Below, one piece after another: positions 13,301-23,710 of a DNA stretch of 64,000 nucleotides. Under the pieces are notes generated by a model, which made no database searches, was not told where the DNA came from, and saw nothing but the letters and a program-made list of their open reading frames with translations. Where the stretch lies: contig JAHLKG010000010.1 of the NCBI GenBank assembly GCA_025526995.1, positions 620,001 to 684,000 of the forward strand, in the 5' to 3' direction. The position numbers and the translations under genes are program-made. Origin of the DNA: Powellomyces hirtus (lineage: Eukaryota; Chytridiomycota; Chytridiomycetes; Spizellomycetales; Powellomycetaceae). How positions within the stretch are numbered: the stretch's first letter is position 1; the number at the start of each line of letters is the position of its first letter.

Positions 13301-14921
13301 CCTTAGAGGGACAGCATTTGGGTCCCACCGTAGCCTTGGCCAGCGTGAAGAAAACAATACAGCTGGCGCGCAAGTTGTTCGGTCCTGTTGACTCCACCAC
13401 CGAGAACGGTGCAACTGGGGAGGCGGATGAAGCTGTTGAGCATCCAATACCGCCTCCTCCGAGTGATGTGCCTCCTGCGCATCCGGGTTTCTTGGAAGTT
13501 CCAATCTCTGTCGGTAACTTGAAGGGTATAATGGAAGGTTGGCAGTCTTGTCACATTCTGGATCGATATTGACTAGCAATACCGTTTCTCCGTTGCATCC
13601 AAAGGTATTGGGAGCATACGATCCGGACGCTCATCAAGAAGATCCAAGGGTACTTCTGTGCGGTCTAAAGGAACCGCTGTGTCTGCAACATACTCGTCAC
13701 CAGCCACAGGAAATTTAGGGGACGTGTATCGATTCCGCGCCCACGACCTGTTTGTATGCCTATGGCTGACAGCATCCGGACTGTATCGCGCGCTGGGCCA
13801 ATTCGACCAAGCCAATGGTGCATTGGCGGAAGCGGAGAAATTGGTGGCGACCATGGCGCAGATGGACTCGATGTTGCGCCGACTGCCGTCACGGCTATAC
13901 CAGGAATTCTCCATGACCAAGACTCTGCAGGAACAGGGGAAATTCAGACGGATGCTGGCATCTGGCAAAGATTTGCTCAGACATAAGAAGCACGATGGGA
14001 AGTTGGTGCCTGGTGAATTGGTGCATGATATCCCGACGTGGGGACCGGTGGGTGCGAATGTCAAACGGGTGGTGGCAGACGTAGCCTTTGAGGTAAGTGT
14101 TGGCTGCGTGCACTGAACCCTTGATGGATCTGATGTTTGGCAATTTGCAGGGAGCGCTCATCCGCCAAGCGCTGTTTGACAAACTCAACACGCCACCACC
14201 AGCACCAAGATTCGAAAGATATCTCACTCCGATTGAGAAGTTGGAAGCTGAGCGAGTGGTGCGCAAATGGAAACAAGCCGTCAAGGAAGGTGTTTTCCAA
14301 TCAAACGCACCACCACCATCGCGTTCGCCATCTCCGATGAAAGAGCCGCCCATTGTGTCGTCAGGAACCGACTCAGTGTCACGGGCCTCCGGAAATTACG
14401 TTCGCGTGAACGGAATGAATGGAAAGACCCCTTCCATAAACTCATCGGTGTCGCGGGCGTCCGGAAATTACCTTCGAGTGAACGGGACCGCCCCAGGCAT
14501 GTCAGATTCGAACGAGACGATCGTGCCCGCGGAAGTCGACCCGCTGACTCTGAACTCTCTACTGGACGCCTTCAGCCGAGTCACCGACATCGACGACGAC
14601 CATCTCGGAGCCCGGGTGCATCTCGGAATATTATATTACAAAAAGGGCGACATCTCCATCGCCTCCCATTACCTCGAACGCGCCTGTAAATCTTCCAAAG
14701 CGCGGGGTGGCGGTGGCGGCAAAAGCGGACAAGGCTCCTGGTACGGCGGTGCCTCAGCGAGGTGGGGCTGGGACGCCTGGAGATGGTTGGGACGCTGTTA
14801 TGCTCAACGGGACAGAAACGATGTCGCGCAGGAAGCCATGGCGTGCGCCGTCAATCTCCAGCGCGTGAGTTTCCCAAGAGGCTTGGAGTGCTTGAAACGG
14901 ATGGTTAACAGCGATTTATGA
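10383..14921 (+). CDS. YPP1: TPR scaffold of the plasma-membrane PI4-kinase complex, Ypp1/TTC7-like
   Basis: Eleven exons: 10383-10506, 10602-10846, 10981-11140, 11210-11411, 11470-12475, 12534-12675, 12746-12876, 12940-13211, 13281-13525, 13605-14092, 14151-14921, giving 1261 residues. Ypp1/TTC7 links the Stt4 PI4-kinase to Efr3 at the plasma membrane. Tetratricopeptide-like helices are visible (RAVGYAERAVDLLEAHG; SWNLLALLLGASKEFTQALK; ARVHLGILYYKKGDISIASH), and the end (WRWLGRCYAQRDRNDVAQ, then FPRGLECLKRMV) resembles the C-terminus of fungal Ypp1. Exon 7 may start at 12743 or 12746, a NAGCAG tandem acceptor. The donor at 13526 (GTATAA) was preferred over 13538. A tttttttcag just before the ATG suggests a possible 5' UTR intron. 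Exon 11 holds a short duplicated peptide, SVSRASGNY. Confidence 0.75.
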
Positions 14922-15222
14922 GAACGTACCCTCTCTCTCTACTATCACATTGGTGCTGAAAGCAAAACATATGGCTGATGCATTCGGGAGAAAGAAGCGG
15001 CGAAGGGGCGAGGGACCCCGAAATCAAAACTTTGTACATGGTGAATGGGAGGAAAACGCAAGTCACGCTTCGCATTTTTTTGTGCGTGATAATGATATCA
15101 TATGTAGATGAAAAATATTTAGATAGAAACAGAGAGAGTGATGATCAAAACAACAGAACGAACTTGCAGCAATTGGTTCTGAGCTGCTTTGTGCTTTAAG
15201 GGTTCTCAATATGAGCAGGTGG
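14922..15222. other. Intergenic, between convergent genes
   Basis: 3' flank of the YPP1-like gene (+) and of the centrin gene (-). AT-rich in the middle. No gene seen. Confidence 0.4.
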
Positions 15223-16221
15223 TTACCACAAGGTCTGGCAATAAAAACGGATCAGACAAAGTCTTCCGCACCGTTTGCAATGATAGATCAAAATGCAAGT
15301 ACTAACCGTCTTCCGCATGACCCTTATGAAATCCTCCTCAGTCACCTCCCCATCACGATCGCGATCCGCCTCTTCCAACATCTCATGTATCTCGGCTTCC
15401 GTCACGTGTTCACCGACCAGCTGAGCAACCCGTCGGATATCTGCGGCGGTGATGCGCGGATTTCCCATCAGATGTTGGCGGATCTGCGCATCCACAGAGG
15501 TGCCGCCGGGAGCTTGTGAGCGCGGCGAGGGCCGCGTCTTGGATGTGGATGACATTGGGCGTAGGTCGGGGTCGACAAAGAGGGAGAAGACGCGGGCCAT
15601 TTCTTCTTTGGCGTATTTGTCGGCCTGTTAAAAAAAAAATGCATTTGGAGTTGATAAAGATGATGGGGAAGAAACAAGAAGAGCGGCAGATAGAGCGCTC
15701 TGTACCATTCTCCGTTCCATCAACCCAAAAAACTCCTCATAATCAATCGTCCCACTCCCATCATCATCCATCTCACTCAACATTTTCTTCACTTCCTCAT
15801 TACTCGGTTCAAAGCCCAGTGCCCGCATAGCCACTCTCCACTCCTTGCCCGAAATTTCTCCCGACCCGTCTTCATCAAACAAGTCGAACGCTTCCCGGAT
15901 TTCGCGGATTTGCGCTTCGCTGAGTCGGAATTTACGCGTTTTGGTCCGCGGGATGGTCGGTGCGGGTGCGGCGGGCGTGGTTGTGGTTGTGGTTGTGGTT
16001 GTGGGGATGTTGCTGCTTTTGCTGGGGGACAGGGTGGGCTCGTCGGGTGCGGCGGTGGTGGTCAGGATGGGAATGGGGATGTCGGTGCGGGCGGGGAGAG
16101 GTGGGAGGCGGGCGCTTAAGGGCCGTGATTGAGGTTTTCCTGACTTGGATTAGAGTGACCGTTAGTTTGCCTTATTTTGAAGCTGGACAATGACTCTCTA
16201 CTTCGTACTATGTACCATCAT
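15223..16221 (-). CDS. Centrin with N-terminal extension and an insertion in EF-hand 3
   Basis: Exons 16221-16216, 16143-15706, 15624-15307 and 15234-15223 give 257 residues, against about 165-175 for ordinary centrins. Centrins are EF-hand proteins of basal bodies, flagella and spindle pole bodies. Seen: EF1 [14 protein letters not shown] (88-100), EF2 [14 protein letters not shown] (127-140), EF4 [14 protein letters not shown] (234-247), and a centrin-like end MRKTTLW. EF3 begins as [12 protein letters not shown] near 158 and resumes only near 206 ([17 protein letters not shown]); about 40 residues rich in Ser, Pro and Arg replace its calcium loop. The N-terminal 75 residues are Pro/Thr-rich. 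The first coding exon is only ATGATG; its intron has a CTAAC branch-site motif, but this start is inferred. Confidence 0.88.
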
Positions 16222-16880
16222 GTTGACTATGTCTGTATTTCTGTGTATGTGATTCGTGAAAACTAATGGGGTGTATGGGAGGACTCGTCTTGTGACGCAA
16301 AGTGCTCAAGATTAAAGTTTGGCTAAAATGCGGCGCGCCACTTTCGAACACGCTGTCAAGAGGATTGATGTTATTGTTCACTTGACTCCGCTTGCGAGAC
16401 ATTAGGCAACGAGAGCCATTGAGTGCAGGAACCCGCAATCAGAACCTTCTCTGGTTTTTTATCATGTTCTCTCTAGAAACCTTGCCCGTGCCTAGTAGCG
16501 GATTCACGCGCTCCAAAGGGCGTGTGGGTTGTTGAAGAAAAAAGCGATCTTGACTCTGAGTCAACTAGAACAACGAGGGATATTTCCCATCCCCATACAA
16601 TCGCAACAGAAATATTCTTCCATCCCGAGGTTTCATTTCTTTTGTCATTGGCAAAATACCACTTGCATGCTATGATCCGGCGTAGATTCGTTTGAGCGGA
16701 GGTGGGAGGAACGCGCTTCCATTTGGATTACGCAACCAAAAACTCCGCCTCGACCCAACTCACAAGTCCCTCAACTCTCTCGACCTCAAGAATCCATATC
16801 ACAATACTACCACGCAAGAATATTCTCTTCTCTTTTGTCTTCCCGGAACATCTCCGGAGCAGCAGCAGCCAAAAGTCATC
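16222..16880. other. Divergent promoter region, centrin and CFAP141-like gene
   Basis: 659 bp separate the starts of two genes of probable ciliary function, transcribed away from each other. No coding exon was recognised. A GGCAAC motif, a possible half-site of an RFX-type X-box, lies at 16405-16410, but a single half-site is weak evidence. Confidence 0.4.
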
Positions 16881-17563
16881 ATGTCCACACTGGCCTCGAA
16901 TCGTCTGCATATCAAGCCGCGCACGGCGTTGAGCATGCAGCAGGAGAATAATGTGGCGAAACGGGTCAAGGTGCGTGAAGAGCAAATCTACTGCGTTTTT
17001 AATGTGGAACAATCAGATGACAACTGTTGGGCGGAAAATATAGGAAGAGAATAGGCTGCGTCATCAAATGGGTGTTGAACACGGGTGGGTACACAAGTCC
17101 CTCAAAAAGTCTCCTGTCCGTCGTTCCACAACTCTTACGGTGTCTTGCAAAATAGAATGAAGAAAGCAGCACAAGTCTCGAACTGGCAGGACAACGGATC
17201 AAATGCCGCATCAAAGAGTTCTGGAGCCCGTATGACCGAAAGGTGAATGATTGCCACAAGAAAAGTCGCTTCCATAACGGCTACTGACAGGAAGGTGCCT
17301 CTATCGCCTCGATTGGAAATCATAGCCGGCGCAAGACATTGAGAGCCGCTAGTGAGGAATACGTTGCTGAACGAAGGGCGGAGCTGAGACAGAAGCTGGA
17401 ACGAGATCGGACGCGGTACGTATCTTAACGGCGGAACATCAATCACTGTCGTGGGCTTTTATTAGTTTTATTGTCTCATCCTTATTCATGCATGGAATGC
17501 GTGCACAGGTACGAGCGAGAGCTGGCGGATCGCGGCCTCCTTCGCCATCGACTGAAACAGTAG
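16881..17563 (+). CDS. Small helical protein, possibly CFAP141-like
   Basis: Exons 16881-16970, 17050-17088, 17156-17242, 17291-17415 and 17509-17563 give 131 residues. The C-terminal half is one charged helix (RAELRQKLERDRTRYERELA, then DRGLLRHRLKQ). The pattern of arginines, a central tyrosine, then EL and a glycine resembles CFAP141 (C1orf189), a small microtubule inner protein of ciliary doublets. This resemblance is from memory and short, so function is tentative. It lies divergent to a centrin, which supports a ciliary role by context. The second exon is only 39 nt and the fourth intron 48 nt; the acceptor before 17050 (GAAGAG) is the least certain boundary. Confidence 0.5.
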
Positions 17564-17921
17564 CCCACGAGGAAGAGAATGACGTGTCACATATGTTACA
17601 AAATAGAGTTACGATGATGTGTATAGAATTAGGGTTCAAAACGTGGCGAAAGCAGAAAATAGCATGGGTGCAGAATGGAGGACGGAGGCCGATCATTCCT
17701 GTGCCCGAAGCCTTGTTTCAGAACCTTTTAATTCTATTTTGGGACGCGCGCGTGCGCTCACAAACTATTATATAAGTCGTGGGAGGTCAGGCTGGTGCCT
17801 CGCAGCAAACTTTTACGATACACCGTAGCGATACACAATTTAATTTCTTTGCCCCGCATACATATCCGACCCATCAATATATCAAGCACCCCACCCCGCA
17901 TCAGGCTACACTGTAACCAAG
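17564..17921. other. Intergenic region between codirectional genes
   Basis: 358 bp from the stop of the CFAP141-like gene to the start of the SWIRM gene. AT-rich in the first half. No feature was recognised. Confidence 0.4.
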
Positions 17922-18686
17922 ATGTCGAGTCCCGCAACAGAAATGACACCCTCATTTTGGCCGTCACCACCCACAACCGAACTCCTGCCCGCAGCGATGA
18001 TGGCCACCATGTCCCGTCCAGGCTGTTCATGCGCGGCAAAGCACAACACGAGCTCCAGAACCCCCGGAAAACGATCTCGGAAATGCGCATCCCCCCACCG
18101 CTCGATCCCACGCGGGGTCGTCACATCGCTGACGAGGACGCAGAAACGCAAACAGGGATTTGTGAAATTAGATGTGTACGCCGCGTTCATGTCCCAACCG
18201 CAGCGGCTCCTGTTTGACCGATCGGCCCGCAAACGCGCCGTGCTGGAATGGAAAGAACGGCAGGAAAATAGCATGTCTGACGACGTGCAGAACAAGGTCG
18301 TGAAGCGAAAACGCGGTCGACCGGGTAGGAAGACCACCTCGGTCAAACCCGCCGAATTCACCACCACCAGCGTCTTCGTGCCCACCTCAGAGCTGGACAC
18401 GGTTGGTGCACCCGTAGTCAGCTGGACAAAAGGCGAACCACTCGACATCCACCCAAGTTCACCCGGTTATGATCTGTTGACGCGGGAGGAAGTGCGAACG
18501 TGCTGCACGTTGCGATTGACGCCTGAAACGTACCTTCGGATCAAGGCGACGTTGATTGCGGCGCGGGAGGAGCGCGGAGTGTTCAAGAAGCGGGACGCGC
18601 AGAAATGGTGTCGGGTGGATGTGAACAAGACGGGGAAACTGTATGACTGGTTTGTGGCGTTGGGGTGGTTGCAGGGAGCTCAATAA
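17922..18686 (+). CDS. SWIRM-domain protein with AT-hook-like motif
   Basis: Intronless, 254 residues. The C-terminal ~85 residues form a SWIRM domain, the helical DNA- or histone-tail-binding module of chromatin proteins (Swi3, Rsc8, Ada2, LSD1, and fungal Fun19-type proteins). Seen: PLDIHPSSPGYDLLTREEV, CCTLRLTPETYLRIKATLIA, and the closing KTGKLYDWFVALGWL. A basic KRKRGRPGRK motif near residues 128-137 is AT-hook-like. The N-terminus is Ser/Pro/Thr-rich, with a segment (GFVKLDVYAAFMSQPQRLL) that may be conserved. Likely nuclear, acting in chromatin regulation; the small size and lack of other domains fit Fun19-like proteins better than Swi3 or LSD1. Confidence 0.85.
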   Translation: MSSPATEMTPSFWPSPPTTELLPAAMMATMSRPGCSCAAKHNTSSRTPGKRSRKCASPHRSIPRGVVTSLTRTQKRKQGFVKLDVYAAFMSQPQRLLFDRSARKRAVLEWKERQENSMSDDVQNKVVKRKRGRPGRKTTSVKPAEFTTTSVFVPTSELDTVGAPVVSWTKGEPLDIHPSSPGYDLLTREEVRTCCTLRLTPETYLRIKATLIAAREERGVFKKRDAQKWCRVDVNKTGKLYDWFVALGWLQGAQ

Positions 18687-19100
18687 GGCGTATTCGATAT
18701 GATGCTTTGTTTTCTTTCATACGTGCTATTCTTGTATTTGACGTTCGGAATGCAGCGAATTGATAATAACATCTCACTTCGCATTTGCCTCGTCTCGTAG
18801 ATGATGGAATGCATCTGGAAACATAGAGGCTCAGCGGACTTCTCACATGACAAATGCATTACAACCACATCTAAGTCCGGGCGCTCCTCAATGACTGCCG
18901 TAACACTACTGCCAAGAAGCAGCTGTAAAACTGCTGAAGGTGCACAACGTGCATCTCGACCAAACCCACTGTACGAGAACGGAAGAACAACTTAAGCCAC
19001 TCAGCTGCGGAGTGCCACTTGGCGCCCACGCGCCACATTGTTTCTCGACATGATCACGTTGAATTCCTCCCAGGCGCTATAGTCATAACTTTGGTCGCCT
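18687..19100. other. Intergenic region
   Basis: 3' flank of the SWIRM gene and 5' flank of the decayed RNase H-like gene. No exon or repeat was recognised. Confidence 0.4.
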
Positions 19101-19110
19101 CTTGCCGACA

Positions 19111-19812
19111 ATGAGCGGTGTCGACACAAGAGTTGAGTCGTACATCTTGCATTTTGATGGCGGCGTTCGCCCCAACCCGAGTACTGGCGGCTGGGCTGCA
19201 GTCGCACACCCAGATGGAGGCAGAATTCACCAGCGCATTTGGCAAAGAAGTGGACACAGCCACCGAATGACCGTAATCAGCAATGTTGCGTAATACATGG
19301 GCCTTATACTTGGTCTCCGGGAACTTTTGCATTGGTCCTCTCGGGCAGCACGGAAACCGGCGGCGCGCATCTTTGACGACTCGGAACTGATGATAAAGCA
19401 AACAACGGGAGAATAAGCATCGCAAACCAGTGGGCGCACAATGATTGCCGCGATGTTCCTTAAAAACGTCTTACCAGCCAAGGAGCGACTGCAGCATTTC
19501 GCAACCTTGAAGATCCGTATCCATATCCTGCGTCAAAGAAGAGCGCGGTTATCACCCAGTACTCGGGGCGCTCCGACAACTCTCCGGATCAGTGTGCCGG
19601 AGCAATCACACGTCGAGCAGCCTGCACCCATGGATTTGAAAGAAGGTCTGGTGGTGGAAAGGCTGCCCGTGCCTCTCCATCTTCACATGGATCCTGCGAC
19701 ATTCCAAGAGATTCACCCTCAAGGATACTCATGCGCCGTCACCCGAGACGTTCGAAAAGGAGAGGTTTCGGGCTCAGTTTCACAACCATCCCTACTGGAC
19801 CGCCGAACATAA
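19111..19812 (+). pseudogene. Decayed RNase H-like gene with two in-frame stops
   Basis: The frame begins MSGVDTRVESYILHFDGGVR and continues NPSTGGWAAVAHPDGG, the first strand and turn of an RNase H fold (D-G-G). After a TAA at 19291-19293 the same frame continues YMGLILGLRELLHWS and then FDDSELMIKQTTGE, the typical helix and second acidic motif of RNase H, before a second TAA at 19414-19416. The same frame then stays open to 19812 without a recognisable domain. In RNase H proteins the residue at the first stop is normally the catalytic Glu (N.AEY.), so a GAA or GAG to TAA change would inactivate it. No intron signals remove either stop. I read this as a recent pseudogene, not expected to give an active enzyme. 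Confidence 0.65.
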
Positions 19813-20664
19813 TTTTCATTATCTGAGCCGAGTGGATCATATACATTTTTCACGGGACTTTTATGTAATCTATCTCTCAAGCTTGACGGGCGGCCGAATG
19901 GCTCCGAGACATGTTTCGTTGGTCTCTTTTCAGACGGCTGGGATCAAGTATGAGTTGGGAGCTGGGGAATCTGCGATGGGAAGGGGATATCACGTGCCCC
20001 TGTTTATCGTACGGGGATAGGCAATTTGACCAATAATGCTCAACGGTTTTATTAACTTATTTGCAGAAACGGATCCAAAGTCGTGTCGGTTTCCCATTTT
20101 AAGTCCGCCCCTCCGTGTTTCGGAGGCACCCGCGGCGGCGCTTTCCGATTGAAACGCAAGGGGCCAGCGGGCCACCGCGCCTTAGTCTAGCATCAATGTC
20201 TCTGAAACGGGAGGCGGCTCATGAAATGCGTTTGGTGTTTCCATTTCCTCCACTTTGCCCAATAGGCCTTGCGCCTCTTTCGTCGTTTGACACGCAGAAC
20301 AATTAAACTGCGGGAAATTACAGATGCTGCATTAAGGACAGGGCAATTAAACCCCCTTGCGCGCGCGTGTCTTTATTAATGCTCCAATATCTCGTGTGTT
20401 CATTCTTCCCATTTGACGGTGTTTGAGACGAAGAAATAAGAGGAAGAAGAAGATGGCACTGAGAGAGGAAATGACTGACTGATATCCTCGACGTCAACAG
20501 TGGGCCCCGCCCTCCGACAACAAACAAATAATACCCGCCTAATAAATCCCATTTGCATTTCTGTCAAAGTCTCGTCGACCCTGGGCAAAAAACGGCAACA
20601 ACAACGACAAACACCAACTCTTCAACAACAACAACAATTCTTTTTTGGAACCGTATTATTCACA
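19813..20664. other. Intergenic region
   Basis: Possible further remnants of the degenerate gene run to about 20020 (an open frame at 19832-20020 without family resemblance). From 20570, CAA-rich sequence forms the 5' leader of the next gene. No intact gene was seen. Confidence 0.4.
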
Positions 20665-21135
20665 ATGGGCAAGAAATGGGAATCTTCAGCCGCGGTGTGG
20701 GCACGTTACATGATCTTGACGGCCTCAATATGTACGTAGTATTCGTTTTCCTCATTGGCGATTCCGAAAATGTGCAACGGCTGACCTCGTGTATGTGTTT
20801 CTCCCTCAACAGTTAGCTTGGACGGCGGCCTCTTTGCCTTCGCCTTCCCGTCCGAAACGCTGATGATGTTCCCAGCCTTGGTCCTGCCCAAAGCGTTCTT
20901 TGCACCCTTCTCCATTCCCGGCGTTGTCGGCTGCGCCGCCAGTGTCCTCATGCCTATGATTGAGTTCCACACGCAGACACCGGCGTTCGTAAAAGTGTTC
21001 ATGTGCCTGGCGCTCGTTCCCGTGCTCGTCATGCAGTTGTCCTTGGTGCCGGCCTCATCGTTCTGGTTCTTTGCCGCCGTGGGACAACTGTGTGCAGCTT
21101 TTTCCAAAGAGCCTCCGAAGAGCCTGGGCAAGTAG
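20665..21135 (+). CDS. Small multi-pass membrane protein, unknown
   Basis: Exons 20665-20731 and 20813-21135 give 129 residues. The protein is hydrophobic, with about three to four possible membrane segments (MFPALVLPKAFFAPFS; VVGCAASVLMPMIEF; VFMCLALVPVLVMQLSLV; SFWFFAAVGQLCAAF) and a short basic/polar C-terminus. The N-terminus MGKKWESSAAVWARYM could precede a first membrane helix that spans the intron. I recognise no family. The leader contains a run of CAA triplets and the start has a favourable CACAATGGGC context. Confidence 0.65.
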
Positions 21136-21490
21136 AGAAACGAACCGTCATCTAGAGCTCCTCCTCGCCTTATCAAAGCGGTACACCATTCCCGTCGCCT
21201 AGAAAATCTGTACATAAAAGCATTCTCCCTCCCTGCTCCCTCATCCGAACACCTTGCTCGCGGCCTCTCTGCCGCACTGGACTGTACCAAACAAGATAAA
21301 GACAAAGATCATGTATATAACTGTAAATTGAAAAAGATTAAAAGTTTTGCCTTGTGTTTTGCCGCATCTCCTTCGACGAGGCTTTTTGCAGAGCGGAGCT
21401 AACGTAAGCGTGCCGGGGCTTGCACGCGTGTTGTTTCTGGCGGAGCTGCGTGTGGATCGTTTTCGTTTGATGCGCTCCCAGCAATAAAAT
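21136..21490. other. Intergenic region
   Basis: 355 bp between the membrane-protein gene and ZMYND12. It contains the 3' UTR of the former and the promoter of the latter. No feature was recognised. Confidence 0.4.
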
Positions 21491-23197
21491 ATGAACGCAA
21501 CGCATATCAACCCGCTTTCAAATCCAAAAGGTACGGAGAATGGCAGACCAATCACATATGCGACGTTTGCTTAGGTTTTTACGACGCGTTTGTTAACATC
21601 TTCGCGTAGGTGTGAAGCTCTGCTGTGAGTTATGCGGGAAGCCAGCGTAAGGAGTTTCTAGCAACGGCACACTCCATGATTCAGATATTGACAGTTCTAT
21701 TACATTTAGATACCTTCGGTGCGACGGCTGCCGGGTGACCTACTACTGGTAAACCGTCCCGTCTCCGCCATCAAACCGCACCACCATCACTCATCCATGG
21801 TTCCTTTTAGCGATAAAGAGCACCAATCGACCGACTGGCGCGGAATCCATTCACGAATATGTATGCTCGTCGTACCATTACGGTAAGAAGAACAAACGCA
21901 GCATAGTGATGTTGGACGCACGGTGTTTCTGACACGATGCGGGACTACATAGGACGCCCGTTGCGGTGCTCGGATCCGAAGAGGAACGAGCACATAGGGA
22001 AACCCAGACACGACGGCGGCAGGTGCATCTACTCGAGTTGACAAAGACGGAGGCGCATAAGAAGTTGTACGAAGGAGAGGTCAGCAAAGCATTCCCGCCA
22101 TTGTTGTCGCACATCACAGGAACATTAAGGCTTGCATGTCGATAGTACCACCTCGCAATCCCGGCAGCTCTCCAAGCCCTCCGCTTCAGCATGCAAGTGT
22201 ACGGTCCCAACAGCGAAAAGCTCGTCCCAGCATACCTCCTCCTGGGTGAATCCAGCATTGGTCTAAACCAGCTCTCACAAGCCGAAGACTATCTATCGCT
22301 GGCAAAGTGGGCGCTCATGAAGAAATCAGCAGGGAAGAAGTTGCAACAGCAGCAGCAGCAGCAACAGCAACAGACACATCCGCCACGGCATCAGCAGAGT
22401 GACACCGGGGAGGGAGGAGAGGCGATTGTTGGGACGGGAGAGTCGGAGAAGGAGGAGGATGAGGTTTTGGCATTGTTGAACAGGAACTTTGGTCTGCTAT
22501 ATTTGAAGAAAGGAAAGACGGATGATGCGGTGCGGTGTTTTGCGTTGGATGTGAGTTTCTCTGTGTCACTGGGATTGGGGATGGCGACGTGCAATCGTGA
22601 CCTTATTGTTATGTTACCCGTAGATTTATCACTTATCAATCGCCAAGAATGATTCAGAAGATCTGTCAGGTGCGATTCACCGCGTCACATGTTGCATGAT
22701 TGCTATTGCTGTCATTGACTGGATCATGTTTCGTGGTGCAGTGACGGGCGGATACTTCCACCTCGGCACCGTGCTCAACACACTTCCCAACCGCGCCGTG
22801 GACTGCCACGCGCTATTTGATCGAGTCGCCGAGATCTGGCGGACGGCCTTGATGCGTCCTACCACATCCCTCCAACTCGGTTCGTAAAACCCCTTCCTTC
22901 GTCCTTCCCATCCGTCAACCTAAACCCTCAGCTTATTTCACTCCAGATGAAGCGCAACAAGCAGAAGGAATCCAAATCCTCACCGCCATTAGCACCTGCA
23001 TCACAACCACGCCCGCAGCTTTATTTGCAGCAGCGAAAGCACAGCACGCCCTGGCGTTGCTGCTGTCGCGTAGTAGTAGTGAGCCCAAGAGCCGTGCGAA
23101 AGCGGCTGCGGAGAAGGCTTTAGAGATGGATCCGGGCGCGGGCGTGATGGACCCGCGGTTGACGGAGGTGGCGAATTGGGAAGTGACTGTGACTTGA
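21491..23197 (+). CDS. ZMYND12: ZMYND12 orthologue: MYND zinc finger plus TPR, axonemal protein
   Basis: Nine exons: 21491-21530, 21610-21646, 21710-21748, 21811-21882, 21953-22079, 22146-22550, 22624-22669, 22742-22879, 22947-23197, giving 384 residues (animal proteins about 365). The MYND finger has ligands at C19, C22, C30, C33, C39, H43, H52 and C56. TPR-like segments follow: ALQALRFSMQVYGPNSEKLV, PAYLLLGESSIGL, FGLLYLKKGKTDDAVRCF, GGYFHLGTVLNTLPNR, and DEAQQAEGIQILTAI. Order and motifs match animal ZMYND12, an axonemal protein needed for sperm flagella (with TTC29). Its presence implies a flagellated life stage. A polyglutamine stretch and a Gly/Glu linker near residues 165-195 are additions. 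Nine introns-exons all keep phase. Confidence 0.92.
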
Positions 23198-23710
23198 ATG
23201 ATTATTTATGGCCTGTCCGTCAAGTGCTTCTCCGACGCTCCACATCTTTATGTACTCTTTGCTACACACGCGTTGGTGAAAGATGTGTGTCGTGCAGAGT
23301 TCATTTCCGAATGACCGTCATCCTTGTGGTCGTGGGTTTCGCGCTGCGCGGGTTTCCATGTCTCACAAAACAACTGTTCCAAAAAGTCCGAACGTGTCTA
23401 AAGTCTTGTGGCAAGGCGAATGAGCAATTCGTGGGGATGTGTTACAAGTGTCACCTGAGAAGTGTGCGAAATTGCCAGTGGGCACAAGCGCGCGCTATTT
23501 CGGGGCGTTCAGTTCCACGACGAACTAGGCGGCAGGCCAAATTCTATCTTTCTATCTTTAGAGCCCTTCCCCCCCCGTTTCTCCTACTGTCTCTTTCACT
23601 GGACTCACTACACCAAACCTGTCGGAAAAAGTCATCGGCTTTGGGCTGCACGCCATTGTCGTCAAGGCCCTTGTCTTGTTCTTTTTCCAAGTCCCCTTCA
23701 CCAAACGCAA
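23198..23710. other. Intergenic region
   Basis: 513 bp between ZMYND12 and the VHS-GAT gene. A pyrimidine-rich leader runs through 23560-23705. No other feature was recognised. Confidence 0.4.

Noticed and set aside
20706..21305. Minus-strand open frame of 199 codons
   Set aside because: Antisense to the small membrane protein, which has a good start, intron and hydrophobic pattern on plus.
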